A stretch of 64,000 nt of DNA. Source: Apostichopus japonicus. Its lineage: Eukaryota; Echinodermata; Holothuroidea; Aspidochirotida; Stichopodidae. The stretch spans positions 29,676,611 to 29,740,610 of the forward strand of contig NC_092576.1 in the NCBI RefSeq assembly GCF_037975245.1, in the 5' to 3' direction. Below are positions 1-9,059 of this stretch, in pieces. Below the pieces are notes generated by a model, which made no database searches, was not told the origin of the DNA, and saw only the letters and a program-made list of their open reading frames with translations. Numbering within the stretch: position 1 is the first letter of the stretch; the number at the start of each line of letters is the position of its first letter. Made by a program: the position numbers and the translations under genes.

Positions 1-1510
1 TGTGAGGCATCATGGCAATCTCTGCAAAGCATTATTTATGAGTTGATCACAGCTATCATAAAGGAAATAAGCTCTGTGAAGGCTTTCCGTGCCTATTACA
101 ACTCAATGTAAAGTATTATACCACCAGCTGCTATTACGTGTAACTGCCTGCATTGATAACCCTGTTCTACTGTGTAGGTTGTAGCTTTTCTGTTGTAAGT
201 TCTATAATGGACTTTGTTTGCTGTAATGATTAAGTTGCTTTTCATGAATATTATGTGTTAGTTGATCACTTTCATCCAACATGACTTGACTAGTTTGATG
301 GTTTAAGATTGAATTGTTTACCTGAATATTATTATTAATATAGCAGTTGATTATGATTGAATAGCTTGATTGTGATATTATGTATCATTGTTTATGACTG
401 ATTGGTTTGGTTACCATTGCCATGTTGGTACTGATTTATTATGTAAGCTACATGACTGACTAGTTTGACATCACAAATAATATGATAGTTAATTACAATT
501 GATTAGCTTGATCAACAGTTAGCATAAAGATATTTCATGGGTTATTCATTGTAAGTTAGATCAACATAACATGTAATTACCATATAATGATTTATTTGTT
601 CAACTACATGAGTGATTCAAGTCTTTGACCATCAGTATATGGTGGGTTTTGTTGGTCAACATTAATGTTTAATTGATTGGTTTCTTAATTAGTATTGAAG
701 TCCTCAGATAGAGTGGTAGTTATAAACCTGTTACTTTGATGAATTCTATATTTAGGCATAGATACTTTATATCAGGTAGAAAGTATATCATAAGTCATAT
801 GACATCAGCAGAGGCTATAAAAACTTAGGTACTCTGCCTGTACATGCAGGGATTGCAAAGTCAAGAAGCATTTGGATATATATATAGCTCAATTTCAAAA
901 GCCCTCCATGTATTGTGTTCCAGGCCCTGAGATTTTCCTGACCTGGCATACAATGAAAACTTAATTGGAACGATTATGATATGTTTGTTAAAACTGTGAC
1001 TTAACATCTACCACGCCTGAAAAACAAAGTTATAATAATAACAACAACAACGATATATTAGCTTTTTCAATTAAATAGAGTAGTGAAAGGGATGACCTCA
1101 CTATGAACAGGTATTTCATTAACATCATCAAACTCTTGCCATGTTAGTCAAAGATTTAGGCCTGGTTTACTTGCAAACTCTACAAAATTTACAGACCACA
1201 TTTTACAGTGAATGATAACCATTTTTTTTGTATCACATTTTTGTTTGTTCAATTTAAACCGAAGGTTCCGAGATAAATTCTTTTGGGGATGTTTATGTTA
1301 TCATATTATATATGTGCAGATACACTTAAAACTTATATCACAAGATTAAAAACAAAAGAATAAGTAACTGCAAGAGAACTTGTATAAATTGCCAAATGTT
1401 GCTTAAGAGAAAGTGAAAAATAAAGCAGTTTGCGAATCAGAAACTTACTTTGGTCAATTCTGTGATTTGATTTGCATGTTTGTTATTGCTGTATAATCTA
1501 AAAATCAACT
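1..1510. other. AT-rich intergenic DNA, no gene seen
   Basis: No reading frame of useful length and no splice-framed exon was found. Two loosely similar stretches beginning near 280 and 451 share the motif ACTAGTTTGA and are followed by related TTGATTA-type words. They may be an old diverged direct duplication of about 170 bp. Nothing else is supported. Confidence 0.6.
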
Positions 1511-1845
1511 GTAGCAAAAAGTGACCAACATTGGAGAATATAATAGTGCTAGAAATTGGGGAAACATAGCACGTAAGAATTATTAGCACTTTTTGCTGAA
1601 CTGTGTTTAGCACAGGTTTTTCCTAAACTTTTTGGTAAAAATTTTCATAAATATTGGGTAAATATGACATTGCCCATAGTTTAGCAACTCAAGTTTTGCC
1701 CAATTTTTAAGAAAAATGTTACCCAAAAGTTTAGGAAAAACCTGTGCTAAACACAGTTAAGCAAAAAATGCTACAAAGTTTCACGTGCTATGTTTCCCCA
1801 ATTTCTAGTAATTATATTCTTCAATGTTGGGCAATTTTTGCTACA
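1511..1845. mobile_element. Foldback / MITE-like element with long inverted arms
   Basis: The segment is a large imperfect palindrome. The left arm starts TGTAGCAAAAAGTG and runs to about 1640. The right arm, about 1720-1845, is its reverse complement and ends TTTTTGCTACA. Shared blocks include the GGGGAAACATAGCACGT / ACGTGCTATGTTTCCCC pair and the AGGTTTTTCCTAAACTTTT / AAAAGTTTAGGAAAAACCT pair. It has no coding capacity. This is the layout of a non-autonomous DNA transposon or foldback element. The autonomous family cannot be named from the termini and no clear target duplication was seen. Confidence 0.65.
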
Positions 1846-1856
1846 TCGTTCTTAGC

Positions 1857-1903
1857 GTGTGGCCGTGACGTTTGTATCCCCCATGGTGGGTCACGTAAAA
1901 AGC
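1857..1903 (+). repeat. Solitary Tx1 family-2 3' tail
   Basis: These bases match the last ~47 nt of the family-2 Tx1 LINE: GGCCGTGACG, then the CCC..ATG..GGG hairpin, then TCACGTAAAAAGC. It is an extremely 5'-truncated insertion or relic, lying 11 bp beyond the end of the foldback element at 1511-1845. Confidence 0.65.
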
Positions 1904-2249
1904 ACAGTGCTGTAGGAAAGTAATATATATATATAACTTTCATCCAGCCCGTCTCGCTTATTTCAATAGTTAGTTGTCCTACTTTTCATTCCCTTCACTC
2001 AATATCGTATATATTCATTGAGAAACCAACTCGTGTTTCCCAAAATTCTCCTACAGCCCTCTTGCATTGCCTTTTCTTTTTATATTATCTTACCTCAGAA
2101 AATTATACTCAATGTTTCGGCCGTCATTACCCGCACTTCCCACTCCTACACTATACTTAGTTTTCAACCAAAACTATATACTTATCCTTACTCTTTCATT
2201 TCAAGTTAAAACATCCACACTTCCATTTCAAGCGATTATAAAAGTTGGT

Positions 2250-2447
2250 AGTTGGTTTTCGTGGAGTGCGGACGTGTTTTCGGCTGCTCTCCACTTTTCG
2301 TTGACCACACACTTTGTGTTGTTTACACGTTGGCCTTTCAATAGTTTGTAGTTTGTGTAGTGTAGTTTTGGCTTTGTTGCGTGGTTTTTGGTTTTCGTAG
2401 GTGCGTGGATTGCCACACCCCTAGTTTTTCGGGGGAGCCTAAGGTTG
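2250..2447 (+). mobile_element. Tx1 family-1 5' end fragment (5' UTR only)
   Basis: The segment starts AGTTGGTTTTCGTGGAGTG and continues GCGGACGTGTTTTCGGCTG, like the start of the intact family-1 element. It runs through the 5' UTR to the CCACACCCCTAG just before the ORF1 start. It then jumps over about 46 nt, removing the ORF1 ATG, to TTTTTCGGGGGAG and loses similarity. Keeping a 5' end while lacking the 3' end is opposite to normal LINE truncation, so this looks like a deletion or recombination remnant. Confidence 0.6.
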
Positions 2448-2645
2448 GGCTAAAACAGAACTTCATGTTCAAAAATTCATTTATTTTTATTCTAAGTCAT
2501 GATTAATTAAGGAAAAGACAACCCTTTTCATTTAAATCTTATTGTTTACATTCCGTTTCCATAGCAACCAGCCGAAAACTTGGTGTATTTGGGGCGGTTT
2601 TCCAGCTTTTAATGCCATTTTTTCAACTGTTTCCCTCTCACCCTA

Positions 2646-4349
2646 ATACTACAGTCCAAGAAAGTGAAATTTCATGGGAATAGGTTCACCAAAAAGAAGC
2701 AAAATTGTGCAACAAAGACTGCAGAGACCACGGTGAGTGATTCTGTTCAGTTGCCAGGAGTACATGATAGCATAGGTACTAGTTCTGCTACTAGTACTAG
2801 TGGTGCAACTTACAGTTGTATGGAGGAACTGAAGTAGAAGCCCCCCATCAGGTAATATGATCATCGATATTGGTTTATTCTCTGAACTAGTAAGTGAAAT
2901 CTGCCATTGCTCTTGTGGTGAAAATCTAAGTTGAGAAGTGGACCGGCGGCTACAATGAATTTTTTTTGTACAGGGCTAAATTGTGGTAATGAAAAGATGT
3001 GGCATACCTCAACTGTATATGCAATGACGTGCGCCCATGGAAAGGCAGAACCGCCGTAGAAGAGTTTTGTGGCTTGTTGAACATGAATGCTCCAGTCAAG
3101 CAGAAGTCATGGGATATACATTTTCCGTCAGTTTTGCATGCTACTGAATCTGTTACCAACGAAAGTATGAAAGCCGCAGCTAAAGAGATCCAGAAAGAGG
3201 ACAGGGTTACTGACACTGCCGTCACATGTGATGGCACTTGGCAGAAAAGGGGACATTTATCTTTACATGGTGTCGTGACCGTCTTATCCAGTGAATCGGG
3301 TAAAAACTCGACTATGAATCACTCAGTAGATATTGCCACGCATGTCCTAATAAGACAAACATGTCAGCTGGGGAGAAGGAGGCTCATGAAGAGGTTTGCG
3401 CTTGAAACTATGACGGTTCTGCCACGGCAATGGAACCCGTAGGGATGGTCAGGATTTTCCATCGGTCAGAAAAAGAGCGAAATCTGAAATATGTAACCAT
3501 ATATTGGTGATGGAGCAGTAAGTCATTCGGCACAGTAAAGGAGTCAAACCCCTATCCAGGGAGGATCATTGAGAAGAAAGAGTGTGTGGGTCATGTCCAG
3601 AAAAGGTTGGGCACAGCATTGCGCAATTTGAAAAAAAAAAGCCATGAATGGAAAGAAATTGCCTGATGGTAAGGGCATCGGAGGAGCTGTGAGGCTGACG
3701 GACAAGGTTATCGATAGTATCCAGAATTGATATGGTAGGGCTATCCGATCCAACAAAGGCGATCTACAAGGGATGAAAATGCTGTTTGGGCTACATGGTT
3801 CCATAAGGGATCGACTGACGAGAAGCCGCAACACCATTTGTGCCCGGTCGGAGAAGAATCTTGGTGCAGATTCCAGAAAGCTGAAGCCACAGGGTCTGTA
3901 AACAGTCACAAACATGCACTACCAGAGAGTATAATGGAAGCCATCCAGCCAACCTACACCCGCCTATCAGATGATGAGCTGCTAAAGAAATGTATCGACT
4001 GTATTACCCAAAATGCAAATGAATCACTCAACCATGTTATATGGAATCGGTGCCCAAAGGACACATTTGTCGGGGCAAAGCGTATCAGATGGCTGCTGCG
4101 GATGCTGTCAGTACCTTCAATGATGGTCTCCAATCCAGAAAGAAGGTACTGGCACTCCTCGAGATAAGTGACAGGGAAGTAAGCAACACATTCTTAGCAA
4201 AAGTTGACCGGAAGCGATTGTCACAAGCGCAGACTAAGTGTTCACCAAAAGGCGTTGCGCAACGACAAAGACGACGAAATATCAAAAAGGGATTTGAAGA
4301 GGCCAAAAAAGTGATAGAGGGGGAAACCTATGCACCTTTTTTTTTTTAG
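2646..4349 (+). pseudogene. Mutator-type transposase-like pseudogene, copy 1
   Basis: A broken gene of the 'Mutator-like transposase domain' family common in invertebrates. The order is: an N-terminal exon near 2651-2850 with KFHGNRFTKKKQ; an acceptor-like TTTGTACAG at about 2973; a block 2999-3330 with GRTAVEEFCGLLNM and the core motif VTCDGTWQKRGH; then in shifted frames DGSATAMEPVG (about 3412), KKECVGHVQKRLGTALRNLK (about 3575-3640), and HLCPVGEESWCRFQKAEATG followed by NANESLNHVIWNRCPK (3838-4100). Several frameshifts and stops separate the blocks, so it is not functional. These motif words recur in the same order at 56.5-58.7 kb. The family name is from recall of the motif set; the domain order is seen directly. 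Confidence 0.7.
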
Positions 4350-4959
4350 TGCCATTAAAGTAACTTGTCACACACCAGGTACCAACCTAACTCATAGAAA
4401 ATGCCTTTTTTTCATACCATATATGTAAATATTGCGCAATATTTTCCAACTCGAAATCTGATTTTTCATAATTTTTGATGGGTTTATACATTGTATATCC
4501 TGAGTGGTACAGGCTATTGACCTGAAACTTTGCAGAGATGTGTATTTCTATAGTACTTTTAGTGTCCTCTAAAGAAAATATCACATGTCGTTTACTTTTT
4601 CAATGATGACCACTCACGAGTTACTGAAACTGATAGTCTCGTTACGACGAGATAATAGTCATAGTTAATTAACTAAATGTCTGTTTAGTTTCCTTAGAGG
4701 AGACCATTTTTATACCTCCAATACAAGTCTGTGCAAAGCTTCAGCGGAATGCAATGTAGTATGTGAAAGTTATGATGTATATAATATATTTCTTATGTAT
4801 TTCATTGCTTTTGCAATAGGCATATGAGCAAATGTGAACATGTGAAAATTTATGCCTATTTTCACTTTTCACATGCAAAAGGTCTGAAAACTAACCAAAG
4901 TTTGTTGTTTATAAGCTCAAAACCAATAAATACTGTTTGAAGGGTATATACGACCTTGG
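4350..4959. other. Intergenic, no gene seen
   Basis: AT-rich DNA between the Mutator-type pseudogene and the truncated Tx1 copy. No supported gene, and no terminal inverted repeat could be paired with the 5' side of the pseudogene. Confidence 0.5.
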
Positions 4960-5004
4960 GTCCCTGGAGAGGTTGACACGCTACAGCATAAACCTCTCCG
5001 GGGT

Positions 5005-5854
5005 ATGGCTTGTTTTGATGTTAGTTTCACCTCGGAGGCTGCCCGCGTGCGAGGTGTCCAAGTGTTGGAGGGAGTTGAGGGACTGAAGGTCAAACCGTAT
5101 GACAGTTCGGTGTGGGTGACAGTCCTCCATCTCCCTTTGGACATGTCTGAACTGATTGTTGTGCGGACACTGGTGCGTTTTGGGAAAGTGACCGGCTACG
5201 AGGAGCCGGAATTCCTTGAATGTTAAGGTGTCACAGACCGGGACTAGACGAGTTAGAATCGAACTCAAGTCCGATATCCCCTCTATCTTGTGGGCTAATG
5301 GGCACAGGGCCCACATTGCATATCCGGGCCAGCCTCGCACTTCTTGGAGGTGTGGGCTGGAAGGGCATGAGGCCAGGTTGTGCCGGAACAAGCGATGTAG
5401 CCGCTGTTTACCCTGGCCGAGTGTAAAGGGGATATCGTGTGTACCTCGTGTGGGAAAACGATACCCAGACCGCTCATACGCCGCCAGAGTGGCTACGGGC
5501 GTGGTTGAAGCGGTCCCCGTCCCGGCCTCTGACACCGTACCACCTGATGCTCCTGTCGCCCCAGTGTCCGACACTAGCGCCCCTTTGGAGGCTTTGTTCC
5601 CCCTTTCGTGTCCGACCTCTTCCCTTATCGAACTTGCCGAGATTGCCAGCCTGCCCACTGAGGCAGAGCAGGACAAAACGGCGGAGATATACTAGCGGAG
5701 TGGCATGCGGAGCAGGATGCCGCTTGTACTAGTTTACCGGTAGCTACGCCCGCTATCGGTGATACTAGTTGGGGCCCCGAGTGAACCGGCCCAAGAGACA
5801 TTAAGTGGCCCAGATTCTGACTCGCCAATGGAGGACTGCACTACAGCTTTAGTA
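5005..5854 (+). pseudogene. Tx1 family-1 ORF1 fragment (upstream half)
   Basis: Encodes the middle of the family-1 ORF1 nucleic-acid-binding protein. DSSVWVTVLHLPLDMSE is followed, after frameshifts near 5220 and 5410, by the first CCHC-type knuckle region (CGLEGHEARLC) and a Pro/Ala-rich tail ending at GGACTGCACTACAGC. Compared with the intact ORF1 at 26070-27350 it lacks the N-terminus. A deletion near 5410-5440 removes parts of the second and third zinc knuckles (the reading passes straight from CSRCLP to the GDIV region). Non-functional. Confidence 0.8.
5842..5854 (+). repeat. Target-site duplication, left copy
   Basis: TACAGCTTTAGTA occurs here and again at 7445-7457, flanking the Penelope-like insertion. 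The undisturbed family-1 element at 26-27 kb carries a single version of this site (TACAGCCTTAGTA in sense orientation), which confirms a 13-bp duplication at insertion. Confidence 0.9.
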
Positions 5855-5891
5855 TGTTGATGTATGTTATGATTCATCCAGTTGTAGTATA

Positions 5892-6074
5892 ATGAATGAA
5901 ATTATAAATGAAATACTGGACTGACCTTTAGCACTTGCAAATTTTCGTCCAATATCATTGAACTTCATCTGGCAACTGCAGAGGTGTAGATCCGATATTG
6001 ATGGATTGTTCACGTGACAGTCGACGGGGAATAACAGCTATTGATTGATTCCATGCATGAGAAAGTTGAAAAAT
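5892..6074 (-). repeat. Inverted repeat arm (left) of the Penelope-like element
   Basis: Reverse complement of 7262-7444 with a few substitutions. It covers the end of the GIY-YIG coding region and the 3' UTR. The arm ends with the CATGCATGAGAAAGTTGAAAA stretch, where the sense RT sequence begins abruptly. Confidence 0.85.
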
Positions 6075-6950
6075 GAAGTTATTACATCCTACGATGTCAC
6101 GGCATTATTTACTTGTATTCCTCCCACGGACGCGATAAAGATCACCAGAGAGTGTCTTGAAAAGGATACAACTCTGAAAGATAGAACTGATTGGGGCATA
6201 GACCACATCATCGAAGCTGAAGAACTTTATCTGGAAACCACTTATTTTTCCAACAATGAGCAGTTTCACAGACAATCATATGGCTGCTCCATGGGGAATC
6301 CCATTTGTCCAATTATTGCGAATTTTGTTATGGAATGGTTTGAACAGCGTGCTCTAAACACTTATCCAGGTGTACCCCCGAAGTTGTGGCTCCGTTTCGT
6401 CGATGACACCTTTGTTATCATCAGTAAGGAAGAACAATCAACAATATTAAAAACCAACATCAAATTCACGCAAGAAGAGTGTCATAACAACAACCTCGCT
6501 TTCCTGGATTGCCTTGTTCAGATAAATCCTAAACGCAAACTTAACACGGTGGTGTATTGCAAGCCGACCCACACAGATCACTACCTGCAATTTGGGTCGC
6601 ACCACCCGCTGATCCATAAACTTGGCGTCATCTGCACCCTCCACTACCGTGCCGATACAATCATCAGTGATCAAAGTGACATTCCATCGGAGAAAGATCA
6701 CATTGAAAGAGCGCTAAAGAGGTGCGGTTATCCAAACTGGGCATTTGATAAGGCTAAAAAACAAAAGCCAGATACAAACCAGTGCTCTACCAACGCCAAC
6801 CCTGATTCTGAATCAACAACCAAAACGTTGATAACCATCCCCTATTGTTTGGGTGTCTCTGAGAGAGTAAAGAACGTGTATAAGCTCTTTGACATAAACA
6901 CCGCATTCAAGCCGACCAACAAACTACGCGGCAAACTTTGTCCACGTTAA
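6075..6950 (+). pseudogene. Penelope-like reverse transcriptase, 5'-truncated
   Basis: About 290 residues of RT. ITSYDVTALFTCIPPTDAI is the finger/palm block that precedes RT motif A in Penelope-type enzymes. YGCSMGNPICPIIANFVME is the motif B block (usual consensus GSPLSP.IANL.ME). WLRFVDDTFVII is the catalytic motif C with two adjacent aspartates. FLDCLVQ and the CKPTHTDHYLQFGSHHP block follow (a PTxTxxYL.W.S.HP form). The first open ATG (6045) belongs to the inverted arm, not to the RT. The N-terminal third of the protein is absent, so the copy is dead although the remaining frame is open. Confidence 0.85.
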
Positions 6951-7380
6951 GGACAAGACCCCCACAGACAAACAATCTTATCTAGTTTATGGGATTAAGT
7001 GTGCACAACAAGACTGTCCTGAATCATATGTTGGTGAAACGAAAGTCTATAAAAGCCCGTGTTGACCAGCATCGCCGCCCAAGTTCAAGCGATTATCAAC
7101 CGGATTCAGCAGTGTACACACACGCCAAAACAACTGGGCACTAAATTGATCCCAAACACGTCATTGTAGATCGTGAAGAGAGGTGGTTTGAACGAGGAGT
7201 TAGGGAAGCCATTTGGGAACGCGTGGAGAAACCTTCCCTCAATACTAGAGGGGGGGGGCTGCGTTTTCAACTTTCTCATGCATGGAATCAATCAATAGCT
7301 GTTATTCCCCGTCGACTGTCACGTGAACAATCCATCAATATCGGATCTACACCTCTGCAGTTGCCAGATGAAGTTCAATG
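6951..7380 (+). pseudogene. Decayed GIY-YIG endonuclease domain of the Penelope-like element
   Basis: Reading across frames gives KCAQQDCPESYVGETK-like residues near 7000-7050. Further on, near 7120-7260, come HAKTTGH, VIVDREERWFERGVREAIW and PSLNTRGG, then LSHAWNQSIAVIPRRLSRE. This order is characteristic of the Penelope C-terminal endonuclease, which nicks the target DNA. Frameshifts and a damaged central region make it inactive. Confidence 0.75.
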
Positions 7381-7444
7381 ATATTGGACGAAAATTTGCA
7401 AGTACTAAAGGTCAGTCCAGTATTTGATTTATAATTTCACTCAT
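7262..7444 (+). repeat. Inverted repeat arm (right) of the Penelope-like element
   Basis: The sense 3' end of the element and partner of 5892-6074. It abuts the right target duplication directly at 7445. Confidence 0.85.
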
Positions 7445-7745
7445 TACAGCTTTAGTAGTGGTGGCTAAGGAGTCCTCCGGTGAAGTATGTAGCATAAATC
7501 CACTTCGATCTTTGACGGGACGAAACAGGTTTCACGAGACCAAGCAGGCCACTGATCTCATTGACTCGAGCGGCCCTTCCACACTGCCCGCAGTCGCTTC
7601 CGCTATGCCGGACACGATTGTCGCTAGTGGACGACCTGTTCCTGACAGGGAGGTCCACTCGATCAAAGTTGACGGGGAGGTAAGAACTCTGCTCGCTCGC
7701 AGGAAAGGGGGGAACACGGCTAGGTGCCTGAAAAGACCCGTATAG
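7445..7745 (+). pseudogene. Tx1 family-1 ORF1 fragment (C-terminal part) with right target duplication
   Basis: Begins with the right copy of the 13-bp duplication (7445-7457) and continues the ORF1 C-terminus: TDLIDSSGPSTLPAV, then VPDREVHSIKVDGEVRTLL and KRPV. The stop comes three codons before the end used in the intact element. This resumes exactly where the upstream fragment stops. Confidence 0.8.
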
Positions 7746-8172
7746 GGAACATAACATCGTAGATAGACACCTTATCCCTCGTCACCCCTTAATGGGGATG
7801 GGTTGAGGGGTACCCCAAAAAGGCCCGTCGTCTGCTGTCGGGACGGCGTTCCCCGGGTGGGGTTTCGGGTGAGTTGGTTGTTGGGTGTGGGGGTTGTGTG
7901 GTCGTAACATAATATGTTTTTTTTTTTCTGTTTGTGTTTTCGAGTTGGCTTTTTTGGGCCGGTTTGTAGTATTATTTTATTTTGCTTCTGTTGGCCTTTG
8001 GGTCCATGTCCTTTTCACGCCACATTAAACGCTACGTTAGTGAGAGATTTGTGTTTGTGGGTTTCAGTTGGGTTTTTGGTGGTTGTTTTACAGGTGGTTG
8101 TTTTACAAACTGAGATTGTTTTTGGCTCTTGTTGACCTTTGGTCCGTGTCCGTTCTTTTGCACGTAAAAAGC

Positions 8173-8807
8173 ACGTTTTGACTGGATACCTCCCGTCGTG
8201 CGGGTGCAACTGCGTTAGTTGTAGTACTTATCGAAATTGTGACTTTTACGTGACCCGTCCTGCAGGATCCGTTGGCTTATATGCCGGGAGGCACACCGCA
8301 TCAGTAGTAACCTTAGCTTACGCTTGTTGCACATGTGCGCGTGTTACAAAGAAGAACAAGTAATTGCACTTCGTTGACGGTTCTTTTCACGCCCCTTACA
8401 CATTCAACAGCATCACATTCCTTCATCGTTTCAATGCCCGTCACGCGGGTTATCTCTCGTTTGTAGGTAGTAACGAAAAGCAAATGGTGCATTTCGATGT
8501 TTTAATCCCAAGTTGTCAATACAATATTCACTCCTTTTTAATTGCTCAATATGAACGGAAAGGAGATACGTGAGAATGTTTAGCTACGTTGATTGTGCAT
8601 TTGGTTTGGTAAATTTTAATGCGGTTTGAATGCCATGGAATTTACTGAACCAGGGTTCTAAAAGGTGTACCGTATTGCGGGTTTTAATGCGTTAGTGCTT
8701 GTTAGGTGACCCGCTTTGCGGGATCAAAAACGTCATGGCCAAAGGGCACGTGTATTATTTTCTAGACAATTAACATAAATGGGCGTTGTACATGCGTACT
8801 TTGACGT
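8173..8807. repeat. Cluster of degenerate Tx1 tail hairpins
   Basis: The DNA between the end of the truncated family-1 copy and the tail at 8808 holds several stretches resembling the family-2 tail: a hairpin CCCGTCGTGCGGG near 8193, GTGACCCG..CAGGATCC near 8250, CCCGTCACGCGGG near 8438, and a better copy at 8704-8749 (minus), GTGACCCGCTTTGCGGGATC followed by CGTCATGGCCAAAGGGCAC. The latter keeps the stem while its loop differs. No protein gene is supported. Confidence 0.5.
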
Positions 8808-8873
8808 GCTTTTTACGTGAACCCGCCGATTCAAAACGTCACGGCCAAACGGCACTATTCAACCATCCCATTT
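8808..8873 (-). repeat. Solitary Tx1 family-2 3' tail
   Basis: Matches the reverse complement of the family-2 end: GCTTTTTACGTGA, then a damaged hairpin, then CGTCACGGCCAAACGGCACT and a related AACCATCCCAT block. It is longer than the tail at 1857, reaching into the 3' UTR upstream of the hairpin. Confidence 0.65.
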
Positions 8874-9059
8874 GAACATAATAAGACTGGAGTGGAAATA
8901 CTTATGTGCCATGTGAAGTCACATAATTATACATGTACAGTACCAGTGTAGAACTTGCACTGTGGCCTTTTGTACAAAATGCGTCGCGCTTGCTGCCGAG
9001 TTCTGATTACCCGATAAAATATGTTAGGGGTTGGGAAGGGAGAAATCAGACCGACGGCC

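Larger units (their letters stand above)
5855..7444 (+). mobile_element. Penelope-like element (PLE) with 5' inverted copy of its own 3' end
   Basis: A retroelement inserted in Tx1 ORF1 with a 13-bp target duplication. Its 3' part encodes a Penelope-type reverse transcriptase and a decayed GIY-YIG endonuclease. Its first ~220 bp (5892-6074) are an inverted copy of its last ~180 bp (7262-7444), both carrying for example CAATCAATAGCTGTTATT or its complement. The RT is therefore 5'-truncated and preceded by an inverted piece of 3' end. Inverted 5' segments like this are known for Penelope elements and also arise by twin priming. Confidence 0.85.
4960..8172 (+). mobile_element. Tx1 family-1 LINE, 5'-truncated, internally deleted, split by a Penelope element
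   Basis: Homology to the intact family-1 element begins at the ORF1 segment TCCCTGGAGAGGTTGAC and ends at CACGTAAAAAGC. ORF1 pieces lie at 4960-5854 and 7445-7745. After ORF1 about 90 nt of ORF2 start remain (7752-7838, with the GGGGTACCCCAAAAAGGC word). These are fused directly to the last ~10 codons of ORF2 (CCGTCGTCTGC) and the 3' UTR, so some 1,090 ORF2 codons are missing. This deletion differs from that of the three derivative copies elsewhere in the window. The element was later interrupted at 5854 by a Penelope-like insertion. Confidence 0.8.
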
